Assembly: GCA_002405435.1 (NCBI GenBank)
Contig: DHLU01000072.1
Coordinates: 8,159 to 15,049, forward strand
Length of the DNA stretch: 6,891 nucleotides
Direction of reading: 5' to 3'
Source of the DNA: Flavobacteriales bacterium UBA4660
GTDB lineage: Bacteria; Bacteroidota; Bacteroidia; Flavobacteriales_D; Sanyastnellaceae
Part shown: piece by piece, positions 6,219 to 6,891 of the stretch
Position numbering within the stretch: position 1 is the stretch's first letter
Layout of the letters: the number at the start of each line of letters is the position of its first letter
Notes under the pieces: generated by a model
Told to the model about the DNA's origin: nothing
The model's input: only the letters and a program-made list of their open reading frames with translations
Database searches by the model: none
Translations under genes and position numbers: made by a program

Positions 6219-6891
6219 ACCACACGCGCAAAACCGCCCTGCTGGCCGGTATGGCCGGCGCGGCAGCCACCCTGGTGCTCATTGCCATCTACGCTTTCAG
6301 CAAGAGCGCACCCCTGCGCGATGACGCCGGTTACAGCGACCATATCAGGGATAACTACCGCATCTATTCGTTGCCGGTTCCGGGTGCCATTGAATTTGCC
6401 GGAGAGCGTGTTCCACTCGAGCAGTGGGACGTAAGGGAGAAACTCGACCGCGAACTACTGGTTAACACGTATTGGCATTCCAATACGCTGCTGGCGATTA
6501 AGCGCGCAAACCGCTGGTTTCCGGTGATTGAACCGGTGTTGAAGGAGGAGGGAATACCCGATGATTTCAAGTACCTGGCGCTGATCGAAAGCACTTTTAC
6601 CCAGGCCGTATCGCCGGCAGGTGCGACCGGTTTCTGGCAGTTTCTGGAAGCCACCGGAAAGTCGTACGGACTTGAAATCAACGAAGAAGTGGATGAGCGT
6701 TACCACGTGGAAAAAAGCACGCGGGCGGCTTGTCACTACCTGCGTGATGCCTATGACCGTTATGGTTCATGGGCCATGGCCGCGGCCAGTTACAACGTCG
6801 GAATGGCAGGTCCCGAACGCCAGATCAGTCGCCAAAAACAGTTTGATTACTGGAACTTGCTTTGGAACGATGAAACCGGCCGGTATGTCTA
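6215..6891 (+). CDS. Lytic transglycosylase with SLT domain (MltD-like), 5' part, cut by window edge
   Basis: The ATG at 6215-6217 opens a frame that runs to the window end (225 codons plus two bases). Residues 1-6 are short and basic and about 7-28 are hydrophobic, so the protein is membrane-anchored or secreted to the periplasm; there is no lipobox Cys in this segment. The SLT lysozyme-like domain follows: GIPDDFKYLALIEST (113-127) with Glu125 as the predicted catalytic acid, SPAGATGFWQF (133-143), YGLEINEEVDERYH (151-164) and the AASYNVG motif (190-196). Such enzymes cleave the MurNAc-GlcNAc bond of peptidoglycan, leaving 1,6-anhydroMurNAc. In related proteins C-terminal LysM repeats are common, but that part is beyond the window. 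It overlaps the glycosyltransferase stop by four bases (ATGA), tying it to the polysaccharide operon, where it could open the wall for the export machinery; that role is inferred from context. Confidence 0.9.
   Translation, partial: MNHTRKTALLAGMAGAAATLVLIAIYAFSKSAPLRDDAGYSDHIRDNYRIYSLPVPGAIEFAGERVPLEQWDVREKLDRELLVNTYWHSNTLLAIKRANRWFPVIEPVLKEEGIPDDFKYLALIESTFTQAVSPAGATGFWQFLEATGKSYGLEINEEVDERYHVEKSTRAACHYLRDAYDRYGSWAMAAASYNVGMAGPERQISRQKQFDYWNLLWNDETGRYV

Noticed and set aside
6364..6736. Minus-strand frames antisense to the SLT transglycosylase
   Set aside because: The plus-strand frame carries the full set of SLT motifs with the catalytic Glu; the antisense products resemble nothing.

Overview
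The window reads as chromosomal DNA from a member of the Bacteroidota, fairly GC-rich for that phylum. The evidence is protein-level similarity of nearly every gene to Bacteroidota families (short lipoprotein-type Wza homologue, fused Wzz/BY-kinase, 121-aa CoA-binding protein, MltG N-terminus), the lack of Shine-Dalgarno sequences before most starts, and a TAnnTTTG -7 promoter box. I cannot place it below phylum. It is densely coding: there is no gene-free stretch over 300 bases, and the longest intergenic gap is the 66 bases at 1272-1337.

Layout: two divergent transcription units leave that gap. Leftward (minus strand) run a small CoA-binding Rossmann protein (906-1271), a GNAT acetyltransferase (402-896) and the start of the endolytic murein transglycosylase mltG (1-405, cut by the window edge). 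Rightward run a Wza-type export lipoprotein (1338-2096), a Wzc-type polysaccharide co-polymerase with a cytoplasmic tyrosine-kinase domain (2103-4532), an RmlC-type dTDP-sugar 3,5-epimerase (4529-5077), a WecA/MraY-superfamily undecaprenyl-phosphate sugar-phosphate transferase (5064-6218) and a lytic transglycosylase with an SLT domain (6215-6891, cut by the window edge).

How the genes fit together: the rightward unit looks like the start of an exopolysaccharide or capsule operon of the Wzx/Wzy-dependent type. The WecA-like enzyme would load the first sugar-1-phosphate onto the lipid carrier, the epimerase would help supply a dTDP-deoxysugar, the Wzc homologue would control polymerisation and couple it to export, and the Wza homologue would form the outer-membrane exit. 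The lytic transglycosylase may open the peptidoglycan for this envelope-spanning machine. Flippase (Wzx), polymerase (Wzy), further glycosyltransferases, a Wzb-type phosphatase and rmlA/B/D are not visible here and would lie downstream or elsewhere. The last four genes of the unit are joined by overlaps of 4, 14 and 4 bases, so they are probably co-transcribed and translationally coupled.

Most of this is a recognisable polysaccharide locus rather than a new system. The points most worth a second look are the strict Tyr-Gly repeat, encoded by a 6/12-base tandem DNA repeat, in the kinase tail; the basic extension after it; the cell-wall hydrolase built into the export operon; and the closely packed divergent promoter region.
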